Positions 9,231 through 18,232 of a stretch of DNA of 64,000 nt are shown here, one piece after another. Position numbers and translations under genes: made by a program. Source of the stretch: Burkholderiaceae bacterium 26 (GTDB taxonomy: Bacteria; Pseudomonadota; Gammaproteobacteria; Burkholderiales; Burkholderiaceae); assembly GCA_000955795.1 (NCBI GenBank), contig JYOB01000013.1, positions 1 through 64,000 of the forward strand, read 5' to 3'. The notes beneath the pieces are model-generated. The model had not been told where the DNA came from and searched no databases. It saw nothing but the letters and a program-made list of their open reading frames with translations. Each line of letters begins with the position of its first letter. Positions within the stretch are counted from its first letter, which is position 1.

Positions 9231-9695
9231 TCACCCTGCAAAGGACTTGGCAAGGCATTCCACGACCAGGTCACGCAGAGTGTTCGCGGTAAGCTCTCGC
9301 AGATCAAAGGTTATTTCGGAGGTGGACGCCATACCGTTATGGTTGGAAACGACCATGTGCACGTGAATCTTCTGGTCCAGTGCGTCGCCGATCAGGGTGA
9401 TCTTGGGGTATTGGGCGGCGCGCTCCGAGAGAGATGCCGGCTGTTCTTTGGCGTCGGGAAACACATGGAGCGTCGCGCTGAGGGCGGTCATCTCGACCTT
9501 GAAGCCGTGGCCGCGCTTTTGCAGGTGTGCGCCGATATCCTCAAACACAGGATGCACTGTCTTCGTCCGGAACGCTGCAAACTCGGCCCGGAAAGTTTCC
9601 GCAGCACTTTGCTTGTCTGCAGCCTCTTCCTCCTCCTCCGCCTTGCGCTTTTCGAACGCATTCAGTGCGGCATCAAGCTTGTCGTAAGCGCCCAT
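9231..9695 (-). CDS. Hypothetical coiled-coil protein
   Basis: 154 residues. Residues 1-45 form a charged helix (KLDAALNAFEKRKAEEEEEAADKQ) likely to be a coiled coil. The rest looks globular (FEDIGAHLQKRGHGFKVEM, EITFDLRELTANTLRDLVVECL). ATG 9695 (MGAYDKLDAAL) is preferred over upstream starts, which add an unlikely leader. No family is recognised. It lies between the two inverted small-protein copies and divergent from the Nramp gene. Confidence 0.65.
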   Translation of the reverse strand: MGAYDKLDAALNAFEKRKAEEEEEAADKQSAAETFRAEFAAFRTKTVHPVFEDIGAHLQKRGHGFKVEMTALSATLHVFPDAKEQPASLSERAAQYPKITLIGDALDQKIHVHMVVSNHNGMASTSEITFDLRELTANTLRDLVVECLAKSFAG

Positions 9696-9964
9696 GTTGT
9701 CTCTCGATAGAGAAGCGGTGGCGTCCAGAATGCGCGCCCGTTCCTGGTAAAGAATAGTGGGAATAGATGCGCGTTCCAAGCACCATATCGCAGAAAATGT
9801 TGGAAGCAAGACGACAGTCCAGCGATGCTGCGCATCACCCCCGCTTGTCTGGGGAAACCCCCATACGCTGATACACGAGCAAGACGCGAGCCGCTCTAAG
9901 ATCCGGTACTAGAACATCGCGTCGATCAACTCCAGCCCAGCGCTGGTAGACGAGGAAGCCAAAC

Positions 9965-11254
9965 ATGGACTGCAGCGGAGAGGCCCGGCCCAATCTGTAT
10001 CGCGTTCTGCGCGCGCGCTTGAATGCGCATCCGTTGTCGCATGTCGGGCCCGGGCTGATCACGGGCGTCGCCGACGACGACCCGAGCGGGATCGCGACCT
10101 ATTCGCAGGCTGGGGCGCAGTTTGGCCTGGAGATGCTGTGGACCATGCCACTTACGTTTCCGTTGATGGCGGCCATGCAGTCCATGTGCGCAAACATGGG
10201 ACGCGTCACGGGCAAGGGACTTGCGGCCAACATCAAGGACGTCTTCCCGCCGATTGTGTTGCGTACCGTCGTGTTGCTGTTGCTGATCGCAAATACGTTG
10301 AATATTGCCGCTGACGTTGCGGCGATGGGCGAGGTCGCGGAACTCGTTTCCGGCATCGACCGGCATGTCATGACGGCGTTGGTGGTGTTCGGTACCCTGG
10401 CACTGCAGATATTCGTTCCTTACCACCGATACGTTTTCTTTCTGAAGTGGCTGACGGCGTCTCTGCTGGCGTATGCCGCAGTCTTGTTTACCGTACACGT
10501 GCCGTGGAGCCGCGTGGCGCTGCACACGGTGTGGCCCAGCGTCAGGCTTGATGCCAGTGCCGCATCCATGGTGGTTGCCGTGTTCGGTACCACCATCAGC
10601 CCCTACCTGTTCTTTTGGCAGGCTTCCGAAGAGGTGGAAGACATGCGGGCGCACCCGTCGTTGAAAGCCGATGGTGCCAAGGCCCGCACCGAGCTCCGGC
10701 GCATTCGATGGGACACCTGGAGCGGCATGTTGTACTCCAACGTGACCGCTTATTTCATCATCCTCGCCACGGGGGTGACCTTGCACGTTTCTGGAGTGAC
10801 CGACATCACGACCGCGGCGCAGGCGGCCAGTGCTTTGCGACCGCTTGCGGGAGACTTTGCGTACGTGCTGTTCACCGTCGGGATCCTGGGGGTGGGGCTG
10901 ATCGGCGTGCCTGTGCTGGCCGGATCAGGCGCCTACGCGCTGTCCGAAGCGATGGGCTGGAAAGAAGGGCTGGAGCGGAAAGTGAGCGACGCCCGCGGGT
11001 TCTACAGCATCATCGCCTTGAGCGTACTCGCAGGGCTGGCGATCCAGTACTCACCGATCCGACCGATGAAAGCACTTTTCTGGAGCGCAGTCATCAATGG
11101 TGTGGTGGCGGTCCCGCTGATGGCGGTCATCATCCTGCTCGTGTCGAAGCCCGCGGTGATGGGCCCCTATACCGCAAGCCGGCCATTGATCGTCTTGGGT
11201 TGGTCTGCCACGGCAATCATGGGGGCTGCTGCCCTGGCGATGTTTCTGCTGTAG
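9965..11254 (+). CDS. Nramp-family divalent metal transporter, divergent type
   Basis: 429 residues with about eleven membrane helices. The helix-1 signature is VADDDPSGIATYSQAGAQFG, where canonical Nramp proteins have a DPGN motif. The helix-6 site reads GTTISPYLFFWQASEEVED where Mn/Fe transporters carry the metal-binding Met in MPHN. It therefore belongs to the large bacterial branch annotated as Nramp but lacking the classical metal ligands. Substrate is uncertain, and Mg or another divalent ion is possible. The start ATG has GAGGAAG upstream. It is flanked by inverted copies of the small-protein gene. Confidence 0.85.
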   Translation: MDCSGEARPNLYRVLRARLNAHPLSHVGPGLITGVADDDPSGIATYSQAGAQFGLEMLWTMPLTFPLMAAMQSMCANMGRVTGKGLAANIKDVFPPIVLRTVVLLLLIANTLNIAADVAAMGEVAELVSGIDRHVMTALVVFGTLALQIFVPYHRYVFFLKWLTASLLAYAAVLFTVHVPWSRVALHTVWPSVRLDASAASMVVAVFGTTISPYLFFWQASEEVEDMRAHPSLKADGAKARTELRRIRWDTWSGMLYSNVTAYFIILATGVTLHVSGVTDITTAAQAASALRPLAGDFAYVLFTVGILGVGLIGVPVLAGSGAYALSEAMGWKEGLERKVSDARGFYSIIALSVLAGLAIQYSPIRPMKALFWSAVINGVVAVPLMAVIILLVSKPAVMGPYTASRPLIVLGWSATAIMGAAALAMFLL

Positions 11255-11349
11255 GCATCGGCACGCAAGCAGGTTGCCCGCATGCCGATGTTGACCTCAT
11301 GCAACGTGTTGGTGGCGTAGCCCCCTCGGGTGGCGCCGCCTCTTCCCCC

Positions 11350-11565
11350 TCACCCGGTGAGTTCCGCGCATTGTTGCCCCAGAAGTATCCCGGCGCTGAA
11401 TGCCAATCCGGAGGAAACGAACCCCTCTGGGATTGCAGCTGCTTCCCAGCCGGTGCCGCTTCCATCACTGTGCGTGAAGCGATATTCGGAGAACCATCGC
11501 CGGTCACTACGCTGCAGCGTGCGGATTTCAAGCGTTCCGTTTGGGAGGTCGAGCGAATTGATCAT
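11350..11565 (-). CDS. Small protein of a three-copy family (copy B)
   Basis: 71 residues, about four fifths identical to copy A at 8889 and in opposite orientation. The shared upstream stretch (AATAACAGTGAA, CATACCGAGG) shows that promoter and gene were duplicated together. The two copies now form an imperfect inverted repeat around the Nramp segment. Same motifs as copy A (RSDRRWFSEYRF, PEGFVSSGLAFSAGIL). Function unknown. Confidence 0.75.
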   Translation of the reverse strand: MINSLDLPNGTLEIRTLQRSDRRWFSEYRFTHSDGSGTGWEAAAIPEGFVSSGLAFSAGILLGQQCAELTG

Positions 11566-11961
11566 AGATGTCCTTGGTGCGGTTACCTCGGTATGTCGGA
11601 AAGTGCCGTTTCACTGTTATTTGAGACTGCAGCGTAAGGCCGGGGCGAAACGTCGTCGGCTCGGTACCGTACAGAACCCGGTCCGTATTGACGGTGAATC
11701 ACGCAGTCGGTCCGCCGCTTGCCCTCAACGGTTGCACACCTGGGCAGGTGACGACTGCGTCTGCCACCGTACCGACACACTTCACGCGAGCGAGGATCCT
11801 CTTTGTCGGGACGTCCGCGCGACACTCACGCTCACGTGCTGACGCAGGGATGCCCCGATGGGCTGTACGCCGCTTGTGGTCCGTACAGAAAATTCAAGTC
11901 CTGGTTTTGCGTTCTCCGCAACAACATGCGGTGGCTTGGGATCGAGGCGGAGGTGCACAAC
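11566..11961. other. Divergent intergenic region with CGTAC motifs
   Basis: No gene is supported. It holds the promoter of copy B (minus) and of the small lipoprotein (plus). Three related motifs occur: CGGTACCGTACAG at 11662, ACCGTACCGACA at 11766 and CCGTACAGAA at 11881. Similar motifs precede other genes in this block (see 14870 and 15021). Confidence 0.4.
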
Positions 11962-12177
11962 ATGCGTAGCAATCGGATAGCACAACTGTGCGGCGCGATG
12001 CTGGTGGTCGTGACGCTCGCGGGCGGGTGTGCCGGGATGTCCCGGCGAGGTACGGACACTGCAATCGGCGCCGGTGTCGGTGGTGTGGCAGGTGCTGTCC
12101 TGACAGGCGGTAGCGCGGTAGGGACAGTGGGCGGCGCAGTCGTCGGTGGCGTCGTAGGCAATCAGGTTGGCAAATGA
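11962..12177 (+). CDS. Small glycine-zipper lipoprotein (OsmB-like)
   Basis: 71 residues. A hydrophobic signal (LCGAMLVVVTLAGG) leads to a lipobox-type cysteine at about residue 23. Then comes a Gly/Val/Ala-rich zipper (AIGAGVGGVAGAVLTGG, VGGAVVGGVVGNQVGK). This layout is that of OsmB/YMGG-type osmotically inducible outer-membrane lipoproteins. ATG 11962 is chosen because the signal peptide starts there. Longer upstream frames are not protein-like. It is preceded by three CGTAC motifs. Confidence 0.75.
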   Translation: MRSNRIAQLCGAMLVVVTLAGGCAGMSRRGTDTAIGAGVGGVAGAVLTGGSAVGTVGGAVVGGVVGNQVGK

Positions 12178-12270
12178 TTGCAGCCCAGGAAGTCGAAGCG
12201 GCATGCCCACACTCACACTAATGGGGAATGCCGCTTTCCAACCCGTTCTCATGAATCAAAGGTGTATGGC

Positions 12271-13158
12271 TCAAGCGGCGACCGCAGCCGCAGCCGTCTT
12301 GAGCGGCAGGACAGCGCTGGTCTGCTCCGTGCTGCCGGAAACCCCAAAGGCAACCGCAACGGGATTCATGCTGTCGACCATTGAGGTCGGCATCAGGATC
12401 GTGGCGCCACGCTCTTTGGTGGTCTCGTAGATGATGTTCATGGCACGCAGTTGCAGCGCTTGCGGATGGCCTTCATACATGCCCGCAGCCTCGACGAACT
12501 TGGCGGCGATGGCTGCTTCTGCAGAACCCAGGATGACGCGGGCCTGCTTCTCGCGTTCAGCCTGCGCCTGCCGGGACATTGCGTCCTGCAGCGCCACGGG
12601 GATGGCCACGTCGCGCACTTCGACTGACGATACGGCCACGCCCCATGCTGCAGTCTTCTCGCCGATCTCTGCGCGCAGCTGCTCGTCTGCCGCCTTCCGG
12701 TCTGATAGCAGTGCCGAGAGCATCGAGGCGCCGATCATTTCACGCAACGATGTCTGGGCGACGCGGTCGATGGCCTGACGGTAGTCGGTAATGGCCAGCG
12801 CGGCCTTCTGCGCATCATGAACATGCCAGAAGATGATCGCGTCGACATTGACCGGCACGGTGTCTTTCGTCAATGCCTGCTCGGCATTGAATCCGGTCGT
12901 TTGAATGCGCTCGTCAATCACAGCGGTGACGCTGTCGACGATCGGCAGGATCATGAACAACCCGGGCCCTTTCACGCTTTGCAGCTTGCCTGCGCGCAGG
13001 ATGACGAACTTCTGCCAGGCGTTTGCCATCTTGAGTGTCGATGCAACGAGGATTGCCGCAACCCAAAACACGGGCGCCAGCAGAACCGAGCCGAACATAC
13101 CGGCGGCGGCCCCCACAGCCAAGAGAAGGACAACGATGAATGCGGTGATGGGATTCAT
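12271..13158 (-). CDS. Slipin / SPFH (stomatin-like) membrane protein
   Basis: 295 residues. There are two N-terminal hydrophobic stretches (about 5-45), then the SPFH core: FVILRAGKLQSVKGPGLFMILPIVDSV, TTGFNAEQALTKDTVPVNVD, and AQTSLREMIGASMLSALLSDRK. A helical Ala/Glu region (QAQAEREKQARVILGSAEAAI) follows. Stomatin-like proteins form ring oligomers in membrane microdomains, often with an NfeD partner. No NfeD gene is adjacent here. ATG 13158 has AGGCG upstream; a start 30 bases earlier is less likely. Confidence 0.88.
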   Translation of the reverse strand: MNPITAFIVVLLLAVGAAAGMFGSVLLAPVFWVAAILVASTLKMANAWQKFVILRAGKLQSVKGPGLFMILPIVDSVTAVIDERIQTTGFNAEQALTKDTVPVNVDAIIFWHVHDAQKAALAITDYRQAIDRVAQTSLREMIGASMLSALLSDRKAADEQLRAEIGEKTAAWGVAVSSVEVRDVAIPVALQDAMSRQAQAEREKQARVILGSAEAAIAAKFVEAAGMYEGHPQALQLRAMNIIYETTKERGATILMPTSMVDSMNPVAVAFGVSGSTEQTSAVLPLKTAAAAVAA

Positions 13159-13248
13159 ATGGCGCCTCGCCAGCAAGTGGTACTGCAAACCATGAGGGAC
13201 GGGGTCAGGGTTCTGGAGACGGTCGCTCGAACTGTCTGCGTGACGTCT

Positions 13249-13506
13249 TTACCCGAAGACGTGTGACCGGATGTCGTGTTCAAAATCGACTGTCCAGTCC
13301 GGGCCATGAGCACCGTCGTATTCCCGCATGGTCTTGCCCATCCGGACGATGACGCTACGGTCCAGCGCCTCGGAAGGGGCGCCACTTGAGAAGTGTTCCG
13401 TGGATGACACCTCAAAGCCGTCGGGCGCGAGGCCGTGGCGCAAGCACACCTCGCGAAACGCGTCGCGCTCCATGTCTGGGAACTGGAGAATGGTTTGATC
13501 GAGCAT
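13249..13506 (-). CDS. Hypothetical small protein
   Basis: 85 residues beginning MLDQTILQFPDMERDAF and ending DWTVDFEHDIRSHVFG. It is acidic, soluble, with no signal or membrane segment. ATG 13506 is chosen because the upstream extension is Ser/Cys-rich and not protein-like. It lies between slipin and DUF3309 genes on the same strand, so it may be co-expressed with the stress block. No family recognised. Confidence 0.6.
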   Translation of the reverse strand: MLDQTILQFPDMERDAFREVCLRHGLAPDGFEVSSTEHFSSGAPSEALDRSVIVRMGKTMREYDGAHGPDWTVDFEHDIRSHVFG

Positions 13507-13579
13507 CACGTTGGCCTCTTTCTCGTAGTGCGCCGCCGCCTGTGCATGAGGTGCCGTGGGGCGTAACGGATCGTCGGCT

Positions 13580-13738
13580 TTAGAGTCGCCCCATGAACAA
13601 GAGCACGAGAACGATGAGCAGACCCACGCCGAGCGCACCGCTTGGCGCGTAGCCCCACCCGTTGCTGTAGGACCACCTTGGGAATGCCCCAACCAGTAAA
13701 ACGGCTAAGACAATGAGAAGTACGAGTCCGAGAGACAT
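13580..13738 (-). CDS. DUF3309 small membrane protein
   Basis: 52 residues: MSLGLVLLIVLAVLLVGAFP, then a WSYSNGWGYAPSG turn and a second hydrophobic segment ending LLFMGRL. This is the standard DUF3309 pattern of two short helices joined by a W/Y/G-rich loop. A near-consensus AAGGAGGA ribosome binding site lies 5-6 bases before ATG 13738, which fixes the start. The family is common in proteobacteria and its role is unknown, often found with stress genes. Confidence 0.85.
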   Translation of the reverse strand: MSLGLVLLIVLAVLLVGAFPRWSYSNGWGYAPSGALGVGLLIVLVLLFMGRL

Positions 13739-14009
13739 GATGTCCTCCTTGTTTTGTAGATTCCCCCCACTCCGTGTGCACGAGCCAGGCAAGAAGCGCT
13801 CCACGGTTGTTTCATCATGAGGGTGACGCTCAAGGTTTCCCGGGCATAGTCCGAGCGATTTGAGCGTTCCTCATTGTCTTGAAGAATAGAGTAGTGCGGG
13901 CCTGAAAACGGTTCGGTAGCGTACGCACCAGCATGTGGAATGCGTGTCTCGTGCGGGGCGCAAAGCGGCGATCGCCCCTCGTGAGCGGGGCCTGCCAATA
14001 ACGGCTTCG
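13739..14009. other. Promoter region of the DUF3309 gene
   Basis: No gene. It holds CGGTAGCGTACG at 13914-13925, identical to 4710-4721 and related to motifs near 11662, 14870 and 17768. This is a candidate site for a shared regulator. Confidence 0.35.
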
Positions 14010-14201
14010 TTAGCGGTGCTCACGGTCTCTATCACCGTGGTCGCTCTCGTAGCCGCCCTGGCGATGACCTTCGTAACCGCCACGATGATCACGTTCATAC
14101 CCACCTTGCCGGCCATCGTTGTAGCCGTCGTCAGGAACCCACAGGCAACCGGCCAGCGAGGCCATCCATATCCCCAGGACCGTATAGATAAGGGCGCGCA
14201 T
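14010..14201 (-). CDS. Small repetitive lipoprotein
   Basis: 63 residues. A signal peptide ends in the lipobox LAGC (about residue 19). The mature part is short, hydrophilic repeats rich in Gly, Asp, Arg and His (RQGGYERDHRGGYEGHRQGG, then YESDHGDRDREHR). A strong GGAGG precedes ATG 14201. It probably sits at the outer or inner membrane. Nothing is known of its role. It lies just before the SYLF gene's stop, on the same strand. Confidence 0.7.
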   Translation of the reverse strand: MRALIYTVLGIWMASLAGCLWVPDDGYNDGRQGGYERDHRGGYEGHRQGGYESDHGDRDREHR

Positions 14202-14222
14202 GGCGGCCTCCTCGCGACTGCA

Positions 14223-14813
14223 CTAAAGAGATTTGAGTTTGGTGACTTTCGTGCCCTCGAGCGTCACGCCTGCCATCAACCCACTGTTAGTGAGAACGAA
14301 TGCCTCGATCGGCCCCGTCGCGGTCGAACTGTCGATGTTGCCGTTGGCACCCACTTTCAGGACGGCAACCGATGCGTCACCGCCTACAGACCATCCCTCG
14401 CTATTGCGAAATCGGTCCAGCGCCTCCTGTGTCATGAAGAGGAAGATGATTGCTTTCGATTGGGCGCCAATCTGCAACCCAATCGATGCCGTTGTCGTGC
14501 TGTAGTACCCGGTCGTCCCCCCACCCACGCGTAGTTCCCCCTCACCATACTGGCCGCCTATGCCGAATCCGGCGGCAATGACCGAAGGGAACACCAGTAC
14601 ACCACGGGCCTTGCCGACCAGTTCGCGCGACCCGCTGGCGGCAGTATAGAGACGCGCAAGCGTCGAGTCGGCGGCTGTATCAATCGCGTGTCGCTTGTCG
14701 ACTTGATGGGCGGCCGAGTCAGACGTTCCGGTCGTTGTGCAGCCGGGAGCCATGAGTCCGAGGACTGCGGCAAGAGCCATCGCCGTCATTGTTAGGAAAC
14801 GTTTTTCTCGCAT
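14223..14813 (-). CDS. SYLF-domain (Ysc84-like) lipoprotein
   Basis: 196 residues. A signal peptide (FLTMTAMALAAVLGLMAPGC) gives a lipid-anchored protein. The SYLF/Ysc84 lipid-binding domain fills the rest: LARLYTAASGSRELVGKARG, LVFPSVIAAGFGIGGQYGEG, TTASIGLQIGAQSKAIIFLF, SEGWSVGGDASVAVLKVG. ATG 14813 is preferred because GGAGG lies 7 bases upstream; an ATG 12 bases earlier is possible. The family is known to bind membranes and is common in stress-related loci. It is divergent from CsbD across a 379-bp region with CGTAC motifs. Confidence 0.88.
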   Translation of the reverse strand: MREKRFLTMTAMALAAVLGLMAPGCTTTGTSDSAAHQVDKRHAIDTAADSTLARLYTAASGSRELVGKARGVLVFPSVIAAGFGIGGQYGEGELRVGGGTTGYYSTTTASIGLQIGAQSKAIIFLFMTQEALDRFRNSEGWSVGGDASVAVLKVGANGNIDSSTATGPIEAFVLTNSGLMAGVTLEGTKVTKLKSL

Positions 14814-15192
14814 CTTTGCCTCCATCGTGGAAGAGCCATCTTGAGCGTATGTCAATGCGGAGTGCGTTACGGTACGACAGCGTACGAAGATGCAGGGCCT
14901 GGTGAAAAGAGCCAGGGATGGCGATTCGCTGCGCGCGGGCGGAATCCGGTCCATCGCAGCTTGCGACGCGGTTCAGCCAATTTGCGTGGGTGATTGCGCC
15001 GCCCCTCTCGAGTTAGTCCACTACCGTACAGACGGCACTGCGTCTGCGGAGACATCATGCGGTTTCGTTGGGCAAGGTCTTGTTTTGGTATGCGCATCGC
15101 CGGGTAATGAAGTGGAAGTGGTCCGAGCGCGGCGCGTCAAGGCACGGCATCCCCCACGACCAACTGAGCGCCGAAAGCGCAGGAGCATTGCC
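14814..15192. promoter_or_regulatory. Divergent SYLF/CsbD promoter region with paired CGTAC motifs
   Basis: Two motifs are seen: CGGTACGACAGCGTACG at 14870-14886 on the SYLF side and CTACCGTACAGACGG from 15021 on the CsbD side. The first closely resembles CGGTACGTGACAGTACG at 17768-17784. No gene is supported between them. A common regulator of the stress block may bind here; the Crp/Fnr protein at 16.3-17.0 kb is a candidate, but this is inference. Confidence 0.4.
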
Positions 15193-15707
<515 letters not shown>

Positions 15708-15769
15708 CGTATCCCCCCGCCGGCGCAGTCGCCGGTTCAATGGCTAATCACCTTATCTGGAGTCACACC

Positions 15770-16231
15770 ATGAACATCAACGAATTGGACCACCAAAGCA
15801 GCGGACCGCGCGCTGCCATCGTCGGCAACGGTCAGCTGAAGGGCGCCGGCCCCGGCCCCGTCATCATGGCTGCCGACACACTCAACGGCGATCCGGTTCT
15901 TGGCCCGAGCGGTGAGAAGCTCGGCAAGATCGATCACATCATGCTGGATGTTCCCCGCGGGCAAATCGCCTATGCGGTGCTGTCATTCGGCGGTTTTCTA
16001 GGTGTCGGCACGAAGCTGTTCGCCGTGCCATGGTCTGCTCTGACGCTCGACACTGTACGCAAGAGCTTCGTGCTGGGCATCGACAAGAAGCAGTTGGAAG
16101 CCGCGCCGGGTTTTGATCAGAATCACTGGCCTAGCATGGCGGATACGCAATGGGCCACCAGCATCCATCAGTACTATGGCACGCCCCCGTACTGGGAGGG
16201 GAGCCGGAAAGAGGCCAAACTGGATTCCTGA
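15770..16231 (+). CDS. PRC-barrel domain protein
   Basis: 153 residues. The PRC-barrel fold covers about residues 35-115 (MAADTLNGDPVLGPSGEKLG, IAYAVLSFGGFLGVGTKLFA, VPWSALTL). The C-terminal tail is W/Y-rich (QWATSIHQYYGTPPYWEG). PRC barrels are small beta domains found in photosynthetic, RNA-processing and stress proteins; no partner is evident. A GGAG lies before ATG 15770. It follows CsbD and the TFPASDP gene, and converges on the Crp/Fnr gene. Confidence 0.88.
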   Translation: MNINELDHQSSGPRAAIVGNGQLKGAGPGPVIMAADTLNGDPVLGPSGEKLGKIDHIMLDVPRGQIAYAVLSFGGFLGVGTKLFAVPWSALTLDTVRKSFVLGIDKKQLEAAPGFDQNHWPSMADTQWATSIHQYYGTPPYWEGSRKEAKLDS

Positions 16232-16251
16232 TGGGGTAGGCGTATGCCTGG

Positions 16252-16971
16252 TTAGAGCGCTTCGAGGTCTGGAAGCAGGCGATCGAACTCGCGCTTGACC
16301 ACGGCATAGCATTCGCAGACGCGACGCTCGAGGCCGGGGCGGTCGAGGACTTCGATGGTTCCGTGGCTGTAACGGATCAATCCGGCGGTCTGCAGCTTCA
16401 ACGCGGCTTCGGTGACACCGGACCTGCGCACCCCCAGCATGTTGGCAATCAGCTCCTGGGTCATGCGCAGCTCGTTGGAGGGCAGGCGGTCCAGGCTCAG
16501 GAGGAGCCAGCGACACAACTGCTGGTCGATCGAGTGGTGCCGGTTGCAGACGGCGGTCTGGGCCATCTGGGTAATGAGCGCCTGGGTGTAGCGCAACAAC
16601 AGACGCTGCATGGCCCCGGCGCGGGCGAACTCTTGCTTGAGAATGCGGGCACTGAGGCGGTAAGCGCCGCCCGCACTCTGAACCACGGCACGGCTGGGGG
16701 TGGTTTCTCCGCCCATGAAGATGGCGATGCCGACCAAGCCCTCGTTGCCGACGATCGCGATCTCGCCCGAAGAGCCGTCTTCCATGACATAGAGTAGGGA
16801 GACGATGGACGTGACGGGAAAGTAGACGAATTCGGGGCGGTCGCCCGATTCATAAACGACGTGCCCGAGCGGCATGTCGACCCAGACAAGCTGCGGCGCG
16901 ATGCTCTCCCATTCCGCTGGCGGCAGCACGGACAGCAGATGGTTCAGCTTCGGATTCGGTGGAGCCGTCAT
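16252..16971 (-). CDS. Crp/Fnr family transcriptional regulator
   Basis: 239 residues, complete. A cyclic-nucleotide-type jelly roll (about 30-125; MPLGHVVYESGDRPEFVYFP, EIAIVGNEGLVGIAIF) is joined by a long dimer helix to a winged helix (MTQELIANMLGVRRSGVTEA, LIRYSHGTIEVLDR). There is no Fnr-type Cys cluster and no clear cAMP-contact motif, so the ligand is unknown. Strong GGGAGG before ATG 16971. A decayed copy of its C-terminal half lies at 4312-4641. Its position in the stress block makes it a candidate regulator of the neighbouring genes. Confidence 0.9.
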   Translation of the reverse strand: MTAPPNPKLNHLLSVLPPAEWESIAPQLVWVDMPLGHVVYESGDRPEFVYFPVTSIVSLLYVMEDGSSGEIAIVGNEGLVGIAIFMGGETTPSRAVVQSAGGAYRLSARILKQEFARAGAMQRLLLRYTQALITQMAQTAVCNRHHSIDQQLCRWLLLSLDRLPSNELRMTQELIANMLGVRRSGVTEAALKLQTAGLIRYSHGTIEVLDRPGLERRVCECYAVVKREFDRLLPDLEAL

Positions 16972-17050
16972 GGTCGCCTCCCTTCTAGTGGTGGTGTGGT
17001 ATCCCAGTCGTCATTCCCGCGGCGCTGCTGGGCATGGCGGCGTCCGTGCA

Positions 17051-17285
17051 TCAGCGTATCTCGTGGCCCAGGCCCTGCGCTGCCCAGGCGCGCGACAGCA
17101 CAATCTTGAGCGCGGCGATGACGGGCACCGACAGGAAAATGCCTGCGACGCCGCCCAACTGCTCGCCTGCAAGCAACCCCACGATGACGAGGAGCGGACT
17201 GACCTTGACCCCTTCGCTCATCAGGTAGGGATTCAGCACGTAGTCCTGGAACAGACGGTAGACCACGATAAACCCGATCAGCCAG
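17051..17285 (-). pseudogene. AI-2E family transporter, C-terminal fragment
   Basis: The last 75 or so codons of an AI-2E/PerM-type permease: WLIGFIVVYRLFQDYVLNPY, LMSEGVKVSPLLVIVGLLAG, VAGIFLSVPVIAALKI. Upstream of about 17285 the frame meets a stop and unrelated sequence, so at least three quarters of the gene is missing. It marks a rearrangement boundary at the right side of the stress block. Confidence 0.75.
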
Positions 17286-18088
17286 AATCAAGGCGCTGGG
17301 GCCTTTCCAGCGATTGCTCATCAGACGAAAGCGTCCATAAATCAGTATGGGGTCGCGCCCTTCGCCATCGATGGCACTGCATTTGCAGAAACAGCAGGGC
17401 CACTTCGAGCTGCCGCGAACGCCGGATGCCGCCTCGCACGGTTGCAAGGGTATACCGCTTATCTTTGATGGTGAAGTGTATGGTCAAGCCGCCCTCTGGG
17501 GAGGGCTAGATGTCGACCTCATAGCTACACTGCAGTACGCCAATCACACGGCTTAGTTCGGGTACGGCAATGAGTATCTCGCCGGACTGGATAGGGATCG
17601 GTGGCATCGCGGGTACCTCCAGTCGAATAATGTTAGCAAACGCTTCGCCTGAAGCAATGTGATGGAAATCCTTTGCGGGGAGTTGCTCGTTTGTTAGCTT
17701 CCTCGCCCTTTGGTTCTCAGGGAAGGTATATTCAACCCACGCCCAAAATCGCTATTGAAATATTCGGCGGTACGTGACAGTACGTTCCCTAATCAATGGC
17801 CTAATCCAAGCGTATTTGTGTCTACGGACCAATCCACCATGCGATAACAGGCGCGTTCTTGAGGGCAGAAACGGACGATAATGTAGAGCAATGAAGCGTG
17901 CCTTCGGTCATTCGTCCGAGGTGTCGTTTATCCTGCCAGATATACCTCAGACGGGCGCCGGATCGCCTACGATGAAATGCCCGCAAGCAATGCGGGCGGC
18001 AACGTCGTTGGCGTGAAGATGCGCGGCCAGCGTGTCCGCGTTGCGGTTGTTTTGCGCGGAGGCGATGCCGGTCCCGTGGTGGTCCACC
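17286..18088. other. Gene-poor stretch after the AI-2E fragment
   Basis: No gene is supported. Short open frames on both strands near 17278-17556 have no recognisable family. The only regular element is CGGTACGTGACAGTACG at 17768-17784, a close match to the motif at 14870. A minus-strand frame at 17947-18165 is weakly protein-like but has no recognisable domain or ribosome binding site. Confidence 0.35.
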
Positions 18089-18206
18089 AGGCTGTGGACA
18101 TCCGCTGGCGCGGCCCATGTGGATAGCCTGATGGACAACCCGATGGACAGGCTGCGCCTGCCCACAGGTTGCCCACGAGGCTACCCACACTTGCCCACAG
18201 CAGCAC
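18089..18206. repeat. Cluster of DnaA-box-like and CCCAC repeats
   Basis: Four GGA-type units (TGTGGACAT, TGTGGATAG, GATGGACAA, GATGGACAG) are followed by four CCCAC units spaced 10-12 bases (CCCACAGG, CCCACGAG, CCCACACT, CCCACAGC). TGTGGATAG is the reverse complement of a near-DnaA box (CTATCCACA). It may be a degenerate iteron or origin-like array, or chance repetition. It lies just upstream of the H-NS-like gene. Confidence 0.3.
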
Positions 18207-18232
18207 CGGTGTGCGAGCCCACGTCACGAGCA

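Noticed and set aside
17278-17556. Overlapping short frames on both strands after the AI-2E fragment
   Set aside because: No recognisable family, no ribosome binding site, and each is disrupted by the other's more probable non-coding status.
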